Shown here in pieces: positions 11,173 through 22,672 of a stretch of 64,000 bases of DNA. The stretch covers positions 372,001 through 436,000 of the forward strand of contig ML058469.1 in NCBI GenBank assembly GCA_003013855.2, in the 5' to 3' direction. This DNA is from Liriodendron chinense (taxonomy: Eukaryota > Streptophyta > Magnoliopsida > Magnoliales > Magnoliaceae). Every line of letters begins with the position of its first letter. The stretch's first letter is position 1. Under the pieces are notes generated by a model that did not search any database, was not told the DNA's origin, and saw only the letters and a program-made list of their open reading frames with translations. Both the position numbers and the translations under genes were made by a program.

Positions 11173-12142
11173 TGATGAGGACATCAGACCCTTCAAGGTA
11201 TATCAACGAAGGAAGCGAGCGCCTCAGGCATCTTCCTTGTGGCTAGACGACTGTTGAGGAGCATTGAAGACCCTATACATGTGATTTGGCACGTAGAAGA
11301 CCCCAGTGGGAAGACACATGTGCAGGAAGAAAGAAGACCCGATTGGAGGTTGTCGGGCGCCCAAAATTCACCCGATTTGAAGCTGAACTCTCTGGACAGT
11401 TTTCATTGTCATCGGGCGCCCAACTACTAGTCACGAGCTCCTGATTAGGCGCCCAAATTCATCTGATTTTAGTTTAATCATTGGACTGTTTGGGCCCCCA
11501 TCGGGCGCCCGACGACCGCGCGAGTTATTTTTTTTAATTCGTTTTTACTTAAGTTTCAGGGGTAGTTTGGACTTTTCCTTCTTTGTTAATGTTTATTTAA
11601 AGGGATTAAGCCCTAAACATGAATTTAGTTGATTATTGATTAAGAAAACCTTGTGGCTCCTCTTCCTCCTCTCATTCTCTCTGTGGATCTTCATCTTCTA
11701 CCCTAATCTTTTTCTTCTTTCTTCTTCCCCTCCTTCCAACTTTCTTCAGGGTAATCTAATATTTTTCCCTCTTTCTTCTAAACTTACTTTTCCTCATTCT
11801 CTACAACCCTAAAATTTGAGATTTAGTCCCAAAACCCTAATTCTTAGATTTTGATCCTCTAATCCGAGAAATCATTTGATTCTTCGGACTAGTGAATCTC
11901 ATTGCACATTTGGATCATAACCATGCAAGATCGGGAGGTTTTATCCCTCGCCGGATCTAATCCACTCAATACTTGAAATCCTTACTACATGGTTGTGATG
12001 ATGGCCCACATTATTGTATGTCTCCTTTTGATTTTCTTAGATTATGATGGTGAATGTTGAATCTTTTACTGTTATTGCTTTGTTATTCGGCTGAATTATC
12101 TATGATCATATGCATGCATCATAATTAGGGCATCGTACATCA
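11173..12142 (+). repeat. 5' LTR of Gyp-3 (970 bp)
   Basis: Starts TGATGAGGACATCAG and ends GTACATCA, followed at 12148-12159 by the primer site TGGTATCAAAGC. It is homologous along its length to 17084-18025, which lacks about 40 bp present here near 11520-11565. A T-rich, GTTTATTTAAAGG-containing stretch near 11590 is the likely core promoter region. Confidence 0.93.
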
Positions 12143-12147
12143 AATTT

Positions 12148-12159
12148 TGGTATCAAAGC
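12148..12159 (+). promoter_or_regulatory. Primer-binding site of Gyp-3
   Basis: TGGTATCAAAGC, one mismatch from the initiator-Met tRNA site, 5 bp after the LTR end. The leader 12160-12418 shows no gene. Confidence 0.85.
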
Positions 12160-12418
12160 TTAGAGTTTTGCATGGTTATCTTAGATCGAGTTATCAAATT
12201 AAGGTTTCATGTTAGGTCTGTTTTTAGGGAATTTCCAGATTTAGAAACTTTCCAATTTTAGAAAGTTTCCGAATTTGGAAGATTTTCATATTTGATTCCT
12301 TTCATCTAGGATTAGTAAGTGTCGGTCCATTATAGGTTTAGATTCATCGCATTCATTCTGCGAGTCCTATAACCTGTAGAGGCAAGTTGGGTAGAACTTT
12401 GGTCAAGTCTTTATTTGC

Positions 12419-13525
12419 ATGCCCACGAGAGCCGGAAGAGGTTTCAGACTTCAACCGATCATGAACAACGAGCAGTTATCTGAGCAATTTGCTCAATTGA
12501 TGCAAAAGATAGCCGCTATAGAAATGAGCCAAAAGAATGAGTTTGCCTACTTAGGCAACCAAATCACCACCACCATGAATAGAGTAGAGCGGTTAGAAAC
12601 ATCTCAAAAGGAGAACCCCACTGTTGGGGAAGATGCGCAATCTCAAGTGGGAGGAGTTGTTGAAGAACGTGCTCCCACACGTGGAGGTAATGGTGGTCGA
12701 GGCCGTAGGGTTGGTCGTGGTGTTGTGCGGGAGGCACAGACCACATATGATTATTAAGACCGCTACGATCCAGATAAGCGTGCGACGAAGAACGTGAAGG
12801 TGGAAGCCCCAAGTTTTGATGGACATGTGGATCCCAAGGCATTCCTTGATTGGTTAACTGACATGGATCACTATTTTGAGTGGTATGACATGTCAAACCA
12901 TCAAGTGCGGTTTGCTAAGATGAAACTTGTGGGCCAGGCCAAATTATTTTGGACTAACACCCAACGTAAGATTGATAGAGCTGGAAGAGCCCTTGTTGCA
13001 CATTGGGATGGGATGAAGGAGAAGTACCTCCCTCTCTCATACCGATAGAAGTTCCTTGATCAATGGCAATCCTTATGCCAAGGGTTACTGTATGTCGCTG
13101 ACTACATCGCTAAATTCGAGGAATTTATGATGCGACGTATCCAAGAGGACCCTTTGGTGACGCTCTCGCATTTCAAGACGGGTCTTCAATCGGATCTTTA
13201 GCGCGTGCTTTTGACTCGGCCCATAACAGACTTGAATGAAGCATACCAAGTTGTGGATGAGTTGGAACAGTATTTGAGAGCTCTTGTCATTCGACGCTTT
13301 GAGTCCCGAAACTCTAATGCTAGATCTGGTTCCCAGGGAATTAAATCTAACATTGGTAGTCAGCCCAGGGCACAGGCGACTATTCCGCCTAGGCCTAAGG
13401 ATGATAAGGGCAAAGGTGTCCTTGGTGCTGGTCCTACCGGAGGTAGTCAAGTGCGATGTTATGAATGTGGGAATATCGGTCATATGTCAATTAATGTCCC
13501 ACGAAGAACCGTGGAAAAACCTTAG
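12419..13525 (+). pseudogene. gag: Gyp-3 gag, broken
   Basis: Opens MPTRAGRG at 12419. The N-terminal segment up to 12757 ends in a TAA. The capsid-like block follows (K-V-E-A-P-S-F-D-G, D-W-L-T-D-M-D-H-Y-F, V-G-Q-A-K-L-F-W) to a TAG near 13046, and further pieces run to 13525. The zinc knuckle CYECGNIGHMS near 13456 has its first two Cys and the His but not the expected final Cys, so the CCHC box is damaged. The stops at 13046 and near 13199 are TAG. Confidence 0.88.
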
Positions 13526-13649
13526 TTATAGGCAAGTCCCACGAGGGTGCAGATGACCAGGGTGATTGTGAAGTGGAAGAATATCACCCTAAAGGAGGAC
13601 TTAGTGATGGCGATGAAGTGGCTGATGAAGCAACGCTTGTAGTGTCTGG

Positions 13650-16600
13650 TGTGTGCTAGCTTAGTCTAGGAGTAGTGTTGATTGGCGTCGAAGCACTATT
13701 TTCTATACTATTGCCAAGTGTGGAGAGAAGAATTGCAAGGTGATAGTGGACATTGGAAGTTGTCAAAATTTGATTTCTGCTAACACCTTGGACTCTCTGA
13801 AGTTGAAATCCACCTCTCATCATGACCCGTACAAAGTCTCTTAGGTTGACAAGACCTCCCTTCCTGTCACTCATCAGTGCTTAGTCCCTATAGAGTTTGG
13901 GTCATACAAAGAGTGTCTGTGGTGCGACGTTATACCCATGGATGTGGGACATATTATCCTGGGTAGGTTGTAACTATTCGATAATGCTGTTATAATCTTT
14001 GGCCGTTCGAATGCGTGCGCCTTCATGCATAATGGCAAAAGGATCAAACTTAATCCTATGCCACCAAAGAGCACTTCAGAGAAAAGGAAGGATGAGAAGG
14101 CGAATGAGCCTAAGGAAGTGAGGAGATCCAAACCTAAATCTCTTCATATAATCAATGCAAGAGAGTTTGAGAAAGAGACTAAGGAGGATTCAATGATGTA
14201 TGCCCTTGTGGCAAGAGAAATTACACCTGAGGTTCCATTAGAGTTACCCCATGAGGTAACATCGGTTTTGAAGGAATACAGAGATGTATTCCCTAATGAT
14301 TTACCGAATGAGTTGCCACCTATATGGGACATTTAGCATGCCATTGATCTTGTCCTGGGGTTGACTTTACCAAACCTCCCTCACTACAGGATGAACCCTA
14401 CAGAGCATGCAAAGTTGAAGAGACAGGTTGATGAGCTTCTGCGAAAGGGTTTCATCGAGGAGAGTATGAGCCCGTGTGCCGTGCCCGCATTGTTGATGCT
14501 AAAGAAAGACGACACGTGGCGCATGTGCGTGGATAGTCGTGTCATAAACAAAATTACAGTCAAGTATAGGTTCCCAATACCTAGGCTTGACAATATGCTT
14601 GACATGATGGCCAAGTCCACCATTTTCTCCAAAATTGATCTCAAGAGTGGATATCACCAAATTCGCATACTCCCAGGAGATGAATGGAAAATAGCCTTCA
14701 AAACAAAGGATGGGTTGTACGAGTGAATGGTCATGCCCTTCGGCTTGACTAATGCACCCAGTACTTTTATACAGGTGATGACACAAGTCTTGAGACCGTT
14801 CATGGGTAAGTTCCTAGTGGTTTATTTTGATGATATTCTTATTTATAGTACCACTAAAGAATCACACCTTGAACACTTGAAGTAGGTCTGTAGTGTCCTT
14901 AGGGCTGAGAAGTTATATGCTAATCTTAAGAAGTGCACTTTCATGTCTAGTCAAGTCGTATTCTTAGGATTTATTGTATCATCTGAAGTTATGCGTGCAG
15001 ACCCTAAAAAGGTCAGAGTAATAGTTGAGTGGCCAGAACCGAAGAACATTCATGATGTGCGAAGCTTTCACGGCTTAGCAACTTTTTACTGTCATTGAAT
15101 GCATGAAAAAGGGAGAGTTCGTGTGGTCGAAAGCTGCAGCCAAGGCTTTTAAGGAGATTAAGGGCAAAATGGCAGAGGCTCCTGTCATGCGCTTACTTGA
15201 TTTTTCTAAGGTCTTTGAGGTAGCGTGTGATGCGTCAAGTGTTAGTATGGGTGGAGTGTTGAGTCAGGAAGGCCACCCAGTAGCCTATTTTAGTTAGAAA
15301 CTGAATGAGGCAAAGCAGAAGTACTCCACTTATGACAAGGAATTTTATGCGGTAGTGCAGTCTCTCAGACATTGGCGCCATTATCTCCTACCGCAAGAAT
15401 TCATCTTGTTTTCAGGCCACGAGGCCTTAAGATATTTACATTCCCAAAAGAAACTTAATCCAAGGCATGCGAAATGGGTTGCGTTTCTTCATGAATATTC
15501 GTTTGTCCTGAAACATGAGGCCGGGGTCGAAAACAAACCAGCAGATGCCCTTAGTAGAAGAGTGGCGTTGCTCAACTCCTTGAGTGTAGATGTAGTTGGA
15601 TTTAAGCAACTAAATGATGAGTACCCCATGTGTCCTGATTTTAGGAGTACTTATACGTCACTCTTTAGTGACCAACGTAGCATGGGTGATTATGTTCTTA
15701 AAGACAGTTTCCTTTTTAAAGGAGATCGCGTATATATTCTCCGTATGTCCCTTTGTGAATTCCTCATTCGGGAGCTTCATTCGGGAGGGATAGCTGGCCA
15801 CTTTGGTCGAGACAAGTCCATTGCCCTTGTTGAGGATTGTTTTTATTGGCCAAGTCTCAAGCGAGACGTAGCCAAGATTTTAGGGCAGTGTTGTACATGT
15901 CACCTGACAAAGAAACAAAAGAAAAACACTGCTATATATGCCATTGCCAGTGCCAAATGCTCTGTGGCAAGACATTAGTATGGATTTCGTGCTGGGGCTT
16001 ACCAAGACGATAAAAAAGCATGATTCCATTTTTGTTGTGGTGGATCATTTTTCTAAGATGGCGCATTTCCTTCCATGTTCGAAAACTTCAGATGCGTCTA
16101 ATATCGCTAAAGTCTTCTTTGATGGTGTGGTATGTCTCCATGGTTTGCCTAAGACCATTGTGTTTGACCGTGATGTCAGATTTATTAGTTACTTTTGGAA
16201 GACACTATGGCACATGATGGGTACTCGTTTACAATTTTCTACTGCATATCACCCTCAAACAGATGGCCAAGCTGAGGTGGTGAATAGAAGTCTTAGTAAC
16301 CTATTACGGTGTCTGGTGGGTGAGCATGTTAAGACTGCTTATCGCTAAGTTTGCTTATAATGGTTTTGTCAACAAGTCAACAGGAATGAGTCCTTTGAAA
16401 TTGTCAGTGGTTACAAGCCGAGGATGCCTATAGATCTTTTACCCATGTCTGTCACCCAAAGGTCCTCAGAGTCAGTCGATGCATTTGCACGACACATTCA
16501 TGAGTTGCATACATGTATTAGACAGCGGATTAATAGAAGCAATGATAGTTATAAACGTTCAATTGACTTGCATCGTAAGTTACAAGAATTTCAGGAAGGA

Positions 16601-16989
16601 GAATATGTAATGGTGAGGGTAAGGCCAAAGCGGTTCTCTCAGGGTACCGCTAAGAAATTACAAGCTCGTAGTGCTGGACCATTCAAAATATTGCAAAGGA
16701 TTGGGTCCAACGCATATAGGATCGACCTTCCACCTGAAATGGGCATTAATTCAACGTTTAATGTGGAAGATCTAGTCCTCTCCTAATCCTATCAGTGATA
16801 TTTCTTCTCTTTCATGGCCATATTCTGAGTTTGCTTCACAACCCACTCCACTCCACCCCTTTACCAATTGAATATAAGGAAGAAATTGAAGGGATTATGG
16901 ATGAAGATATTGTTTCCACGAAAGATGGAGGTTTTCAGAGGTACCTTGTAAAATGGAAGAACAAACCACCGTCCAACTTACTTGGTTGA
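13650..16989 (+). pseudogene. pol: Gyp-3 pol: protease, reverse transcriptase, RNase H, integrase, chromodomain-like end
   Basis: Protease remnants lie near 13735-14000. Reverse transcriptase covers about 14140-15080, with W-R-M-C-V-D-S-R near 14515, F-S-K-I-D-L-K-S-G-Y near 14625 and Y-F-D-D near 14822. RNase H runs 15103-15560 (V-A-C-D-A-S, P-A-D-A-L-S-R-R). Integrase has its HHCC motif at 15775-15905, D-F-V-L-G-L near 15980 and A-Y-H-P-Q-T-D-G-Q near 16245. The chromodomain-like E-I-E-G-I-M ... R-Y-L-V-K-W-K is near 16884-16965. TAG at 14334-14336 (family Gln), TGA at 14724-14726 (family Trp), TAG at 14883-14885, and several frameshifts break it. A deletion near 15095 removed the sequence after L-A-T-F-Y. 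Confidence 0.92.
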
Positions 16990-17083
16990 CAAAGACGGAA
17001 TTGCAATGAATTGATCTAGACTTGCTGGAGAGCCACAAGAGTTTTATCCCATCGGAGTTAAGTTTTTCTCACCCGAGGGGAGT

Positions 17084-18025
17084 TGATGAGGAAATCAGAC
17101 CCTTCAAGGTTTATCAACGAAGAAAGCGAGTGCCTCAAGCATCTTCCTTATAGCTAGACGACTGTTGAGGAGCATTGAAGACCCTACACATGTGATTTGG
17201 CACATAGAAGACCCTAATGGGAAGACACATGTGCAGGAAGAAAGAAGACCCAACTGGAGGTCATCGGGTGCCCGAAATTCACCCAATTTGAAGCTGAACT
17301 TCTGGACAGTTTTCATTGTCATCGAGCACCCGGTCGAGCACCCGACCACTAGTCATTAGGCGCTCGATCAGGCGCCTGAAATTCATCTGATTTTAGTTTA
17401 ATTGCTAGCCTGTTTGGGCCCCCATCGGGCGCTCGACGACCGCTCGAGTTTAGACTTTTCCTTCTTTGTTAATGTTTATTTAAAGGGATTAAGCCCTAAA
17501 GACGAATTTAGTTGATTATTGATTAAGAAAACCTTGTGGCTCCTCTTCCTCCTCTCCTTCTCTTTGTGGATCTTCATCTTCTTCCCCAATCTTCTTCTTC
17601 TTTCTTCTTCCCCTCCTTCCAATTTTCTTCAAGGTAATCTAATATTTCCCCCCTTTTCTTCTAAACTTACTTTCCCTCATTCTCTACAACCCTAAAATTT
17701 GAGATTTAGTCCCAAAACCCTAATTCTCAGATTTTGATCCTCTAATTCGAGAAATACTTTGATTCCTTGGATTAGTGAATCTCATTGCACGTTTGGATCA
17801 TAACCATGCAAGATCGGGAGGTTTCATCCCTCGCCGTATCCAATCCACGCAATACTTGAAATCCTTACTACATGGTTGTGATGATGGCCCACATTATTGT
17901 ATGTGTCCTTTTGATTTTCTTAAATTATGATGGTAAATGTTGAATCTTTTATTGTTATTGTTTTGTTATTCCGCTGAATTATCTATGATCATATGCATGC
18001 ATCATAATTAGGGCATCCTACATCA
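17084..18025 (+). repeat. 3' LTR of Gyp-3 (942 bp)
   Basis: Starts TGATGAGGAAATCAG after the purine tract CGAGGGGAGT, ends CTACATCA, and is followed by GATAG (18026-18030). The first codons of the LTR continue the pol reading as D-E-E-I-R-P-F-K-V-Y-Q-R-R-K-R. Confidence 0.94.
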
Positions 18026-18030
18026 GATAG
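18026..18030 (+). repeat. Right target-site duplication of Gyp-3 (GATAG)
   Basis: Exact repeat of 11168-11172. Confidence 0.95.
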
Positions 18031-19531
18031 GATGTGCATACCCCGCACATCCCTTCGTGATTTTTTTGTTTGGGAGCTTCATGCAGGAGGGATAACTGGT
18101 CATTTTGGGCGGGACAAGACTATTGCCCTTGTGGAGGATAGATTTTATTGGCCAAGCCTCAAGCGAGACGTGACCAAGATTGTAGGGCAATGTAGGACTT
18201 GTCAGCTGGCAAAGTAGAGGAAACAGAAAACTTGGTTATATACTCATTTGCCAGTTCCCAATGCCCCTTGGGAAGATATTAGCATGGACTTCGTGCTTGG
18301 GCTCCCCAAAACGATCAAAAAGCACGATTCCATCTTTGTAGTGGTGGACCGTTTCTCTAAAATGGCCCATTTCCGTCCCTGTTCTAAAACGTCTGATACT
18401 ACTAGTGTAGCTAAGTTATTTGTTGGAGAGGTAGTTCGTCTGCATGATGTGCCGAAGACCATTATGTCTGACAGAGATGTGTGTTTCATGAGCTACTTTT
18501 GGAAGACTCTTTGGCACATGATGGGAACGAAGCTTAAGTTCTCTTCAGCCTACCATCCCCAGACGGATGATCAAACTGAGGTTGTGAATCGAAGCCTTGG
18601 GAATCTATTGCGATGTTTAGTAGGAGACCATTTTACGACTTGGGATGCAGTGTTACTAGTAGCTGAATTTGCATATAATAGTTCCATCAATAGGTCCACA
18701 GGCATGAGTCCATTCGAAATTGTCCCTGGGTACAAGCCTAGAATGCCTATAGATCTCATACCCATGTCAGTTTCCCGTAGGCCATTTGAATCCGTTGAGT
18801 CGCACAGCATATCCATGATTTGCATAGTGAGATTAAGAAACGTTTGAATACTGCTAATGAAAGCTATAAAATCATGGCTGATTCACACCGTAGGATTAAG
18901 GAATTTCAGGTGGGTGATTATGTGATGGTCTGCATTAGACCTGAGCGATTCCCCCAGGGAACCGTTAAGAAATTACATGCCCGCAGTGCTGGTCCTTAGA
19001 AAGTGATATCAAGAGTGGGCCCTAATGCATATGTTTTGGATCTTCCACCTAACATCGGCATTAGTGCAACATTTAATGTAGAGGACCTATAAGTTGGAAT
19101 GGATCATTGTCTTCGTCATCTGACCCATCTGCGGCCTTTTCTCCTACCTCAGACCCAGACCATGGCTTTTTCCTGATCCCTTATCCCAGCCATTACCTAC
19201 CCTCCCATCTTTACCCGAGAGGAAAGAAGAGATTGAAAATATCTTGGGCCACAATGTAGTTTCTACACGCCAAGGAGGTTTTTAGAAATATCTTGTGAAG
19301 TGGAAGGACAGGCCAGAGTCAGACAGTACCTAGGTTACAGAGACCGAGTTGCATCGGATAGATCCCGACATCCTCGAGCACTACCATAGTTCTCTTTCGC
19401 CAGTGGCGAAATCTTCTCAGCCGTGGAGAGTTGATGGGGACATCAGGCCTACACATGTCTATCAGAGGCGGAGGAGACATCAGACTACGCAGCCGTATTG
19501 TTCTCTATGGCTTGGAGATGACTACCTTTAG
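18031..19531 (+). pseudogene. pol: Gyp-2 pol, second part: integrase and chromodomain-like end
   Basis: The HHCC zinc domain resumes directly after the duplication (H-A-G-G-I-T-G-H ... C-R-T-C near 18082-18205), then a TAG near 18214 where the family has Gln-rich sequence. The integrase core runs 18248-18847 with M-D-F-V-L-G-L near 18285, M-S-D-R-D near 18465 and A-Y-H-P-Q-T-D near 18550. Frameshifts follow near 18800. A chromodomain-like E-I-E-N-I-L-G ... K-Y-L-V-K-W-K is near 19230-19305, and L-H-R-I-D-P-D continues to an Arg-rich tail that ends at 19531, 100 bp inside the 3' LTR. Confidence 0.88.
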
Positions 19532-20555
19532 GCGGGGCCCACATGGGGCCATCTGGAAGACCCCACATGCATTGGACGTGCATCTGGAAGACCCCATCTT
19601 GGGAAGATGCATGTGGGCTGCATTTTGGAGTTTAGTTTCAGTCGTAGGATCGAGTTTTGAGTCAATCCAACCGTTGGATCACGTTTCCAACCGTTGGATC
19701 ATAGTATTGATGGGTCCCATAGGTTTAGTTTTTACTGGGACATGTTTCTTTACTTATTTTGAGACTTTTGAGTGGTTTGGATTATCAGTTTTATGTCTTG
19801 AAGTAATTCTACATCATTAGGGTACTCTTAGGGAAGTAAGGGCATTGTTGTCTTTTTGAACATTTTTTATTATAAATAGAAAAGGGCCTTGGACGTCCAG
19901 CCCTAGTGGAGTTTTGTGACAGAAAACTGAGAGAAAAAATTCTCCCCATGGCATGTGTATGCGTGAGTTCGCTTCCTCGCTGAAGTGGTCCCCTTGTGGA
20001 CGTTTATTTCTTCGTTTTCTCACATCCTTCTTCAACTTATATTGCTGGAAATCAGATTTCAGAAAGTACATGGCTGTAAATTGGTATTTTCTCTCTTTTT
20101 TGGGCATCTTGAGTAAGATTTAAGCAAAACTCTTCTTCCAATCTTGAGCACACACATTCCCTAGCAAAACCCCCTCTGAGAATTCTTCTTTTTTTTTAAC
20201 CCTAAACCTAATTTCCCAAAATTCCCTTTTGAATCCCAAATTCCTAAACCTAATTCACATTTGTTTGAATCCAATTGGTCCCAAATCTGAAATTCATTCC
20301 CAATTACTATTTTCTCATTGAATTGAACCTATCCTATACTAAGATTGGATGTCCTTACGTCCAAGGGGCTCATAATTGATCCCTTTATGAGAAACAAGTA
20401 CTGTGGGATGGAATTCTAAGGGTTTCAACCTAATTTTCTTTAATTTAATTGTTGGGACAGCAAGATTTTATTATTATTATTATTATTAAGATTATTCATA
20501 CGTCAATTGATCTCACACATCACGTCATAGTAGGCTTTCCCTTCGTCCTGCATCA
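19432..20555 (+). repeat. 3' LTR of Gyp-2 (1124 bp)
   Basis: Starts TGATGGGGACATCAG after CCGTGGAGAGT, ends CTGCATCA. TATAAATA at 19871-19878. An ATT microsatellite lies near 20467-20487. Confidence 0.93.
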
Positions 20556-21876
20556 AGGAGCCAAAAAGCTCAAAACAAACAAAAGAAAAAGAGAAACGAA
20601 AAATACAACCAACCCAACCCCTGAGGGTTAGGAACCCCATTCCCTAATAAGCATAAACACTTTCCTAACAATGCAGCCAAAGGACTCATTGCTATTCCTA
20701 AAACATCTATCATTCCTTTCCAACCAAATGTGCCACAAGGCCTCCAATAGAGCGAGGCGCCAATTCCACCTTTCTTTTGAACTGGGGCCCCACATGCCAC
20801 AACATAAAAAGCTCCTCTATAGATCTTGGTATAACCAATGGTACGTTGAAGGCTGATAGTATACTAGCACACACACCTTTAACAAATGGACAATGGATGA
20901 AAATGTGCTCCACCAATTCCTCGTTCTTCATGTGTAAAAGGAAAACGTTTGGCAACGCCATTGCTCTCTCATAGAGATTACCAATGGTCAAGATCCCGTT
21001 CCTTCCAGCTAGTCAAGTGAAGGCCACCACCACCTTCCAAGGGGCTCCCCACTGCCAAATGAAGCCCATGTGAATTCATGATCAGGCTCATGGAGAACTT
21101 TGATAAAGGGGCAGACCGAAAAACAACCTGACCTATCTCTTAGCCAAATCAAATCATCTGGAACAACCGGATTAGGACGAATGCCTTCCAGAAGGGAGAC
21201 CAGCATCGATAACTCCTCTATCTCCAAATTGAACAGATTATGGTGACATGGGGGGAGCCACACGCCAGCATTTTCTTGGGATGAGAAGCAATCAGCGATC
21301 AAGATATTTTGGTTTGGGCACAACCTCGCAATACAAGGGAAATTGGACTAAGGGTGGACTCACTTAACCAAATATCATCCCAGAAACGCACCCTCTCACC
21401 ATTTCCAACCGAAAAGCAGACCTCAAAGAAAACTTTACCTGCTAATTGAGCAATAGATTTCTAGCAAGAAGAGAACCTCTAGATTGAGGACTCCTTTAAT
21501 CCACCAACCAAGCTTGAGACTCCAAACTTTCCAGCTATGACCTTCCTCTACAAGCTATCATCCTCCACCCCAAATCTCCAAACCCATTTTCCTAGTAGTG
21601 GTGAGTTAACCTCCTCCCAAATTCTAATCCCCCCCCCCCCCAAATTAAGAGGCATGCACACCTCCCAATCTGAAAGATGAAAGTTCCTTTTTTGAGCACC
21701 CCATTGCCAAAGAACATCCTCATGCAACTTATTAATCCTTAAAAGGACTGACTTTGGGCAGCAAAATAAAGGGGGAGATTCGACAGGGCAAATTTCATCA
21801 GGGTGATTCACCCTCCTAAAGAGGAGATGTCTTCCTTTCCAAGGAGATGATTTCCTTTACATTTTTTCTACAATAG
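20556..21876 (-). pseudogene. LINE-A, 3' part: end of reverse transcriptase and zinc-binding domain
   Basis: On the minus strand the translation shows W-K-G-R-H-L-L-F-R-R, then P-K-S-V-L-L-R-I-N-K-L-H-E-D-V-L-W-Q-W-G and L-L-G-K-W-V-W-R-F-G-V-E-D-D-S-L. Further on come D-R-S-G-C-F-S-V and the zf-RVT block H-I-F-I-H-C-P-F. These are the standard C-terminal signatures of plant L1-type LINE ORF2. Frames are broken repeatedly. No poly-A tail is seen at the 20556 end, because Gyp-2 interrupts the 3' part. A 13-base C run lies at 21629-21641. Confidence 0.85.
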
Positions 21877-22122
21877 TGTTAGGGTAGAATTTCTTTCTTT
21901 CTTAGGATTGATTATGTTAGCTTTTGTTCCAAGTTAGGTCTCATTAGGATGCTCAGCTTAAGGGGGAGTGTTGAAAGGTTGATAGTTGAATAAAGCCCAT
22001 TGGGCCCTAGTCCATGTAATAAGGCCCATAGGACACATTCACAAGTCCATGTAATAATAGGGCCCATGTTTTTATTTATAAATACGAATAGAGGTCTAAA
22101 GTTTCAATACACCATAAGCATC

Positions 22123-22177
<55 letters not shown>

Positions 22178-22298
22178 GTTTCTCTTCCATTTTTCTTCTT
22201 CTCATTGTAGCTTCTCACAGGCTTTCTCTTCCATTTTTCTTCTTCTCATTGTAGCTTCTAACAGGCCCTCAAGATCAGCACCATGTAGTCATTTAACA
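21877..22298 (+). repeat. 5' LTR of the small LTR element (422 bp)
   Basis: TGTTAGGG...TTTAACA. About 90 bp in, at 21956-21978, it contains an embedded purine tract and second LTR-start-like sequence (AAGGGGGAG followed by TGTTGAAAGG), also found at 24050-24072 in the 3' LTR. It includes a CT microsatellite (about 22132-22174). Confidence 0.88.
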
Positions 22299-22311
22299 TG
22301 GTATCGGAGCC
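22299..22311 (+). promoter_or_regulatory. Primer-binding site of the small LTR element
   Basis: TGGTATCGGAGCC directly adjoins the LTR: initiator-Met tRNA type with one mismatch. Confidence 0.88.
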
Positions 22312-22439
22312 TAAGTGCGCCTACGTGCTCCTATGGTTTCTTTTTCTTCTTCTTCTTCTTCTAGGGTTTCTTCTTTTCCCTTCACTTTTTCTTTCTTATT
22401 CTTCTTCAATTCTTTTTTCTTTTTGAATAGACATGTTGA

Positions 22440-22672
22440 TTTTAATGTTGCCTTGACTAAGGTTTGCTGAATTTTTTCTATTGAAGCATATTTTTGTGTT
22501 GCCTTGGCCAAGGCTTGCTGGATTTTTCCCATTGAAGCAGATTTTTGTGTTGCCTTGGCTAGGGTTTATTGATTTTTTTTTTTTTCTTCTTCTTCTTCTG
22601 TTGAAGAAGATTTTTGTGTTGCTTTGGATAGGGTTTGCTGATTTTTTCTATTAGGGCAAAATTTTTGGTATT
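22440..22672 (+). repeat. Four-copy tandem repeat of about 51-68 bp
   Basis: The unit reads approximately TTTTTGTGTTGCCTTGGCTA, followed by GGGTTTGCTGATTTTTTC and a TATTGAAGCA end. Copies start near 22441, 22491, 22542 and 22610. The third copy is lengthened by a T/CTT expansion. Confidence 0.85.

Larger units (their letters stand above)
11173..18025 (+). mobile_element. Gyp-3: full-length Ty3/Gypsy chromovirus nested in Gyp-2
   Basis: A 6853-bp element with LTRs 11173-12142 and 17084-18025, both TG...CA, flanked by a perfect 5-bp duplication GATAG. Gag, protease, reverse transcriptase, RNase H, integrase and a chromodomain-like end are in the expected order. The coding region carries many stops, frameshifts and a deletion of about 50 bp near 15095, so it is not autonomous. 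Its LTR family also provides the solo LTR at 51157-52115. Confidence 0.95.
6198..20555 (+). mobile_element. Gyp-2: Ty3/Gypsy chromovirus hosting Gyp-3
   Basis: The 5' LTR (truncated on the left by Gyp-1) ends at 7440. Gag, protease, reverse transcriptase and RNase H run to 11172, where Gyp-3 interrupts. Integrase and the chromodomain-like end resume at 18026-18031, and the 3' LTR is 19432-20555. Without Gyp-3 and one GATAG copy the two halves of pol read on in one frame: the codons before 11172 and after 18030 give F-S-G-D followed by R-M-C-I-P-R-T-S-L, matching Gyp-1 near 3920. The right flank (AGGAG, 20556-20560) is LINE-A 3' sequence. The left flank lies outside the window. Confidence 0.9.
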
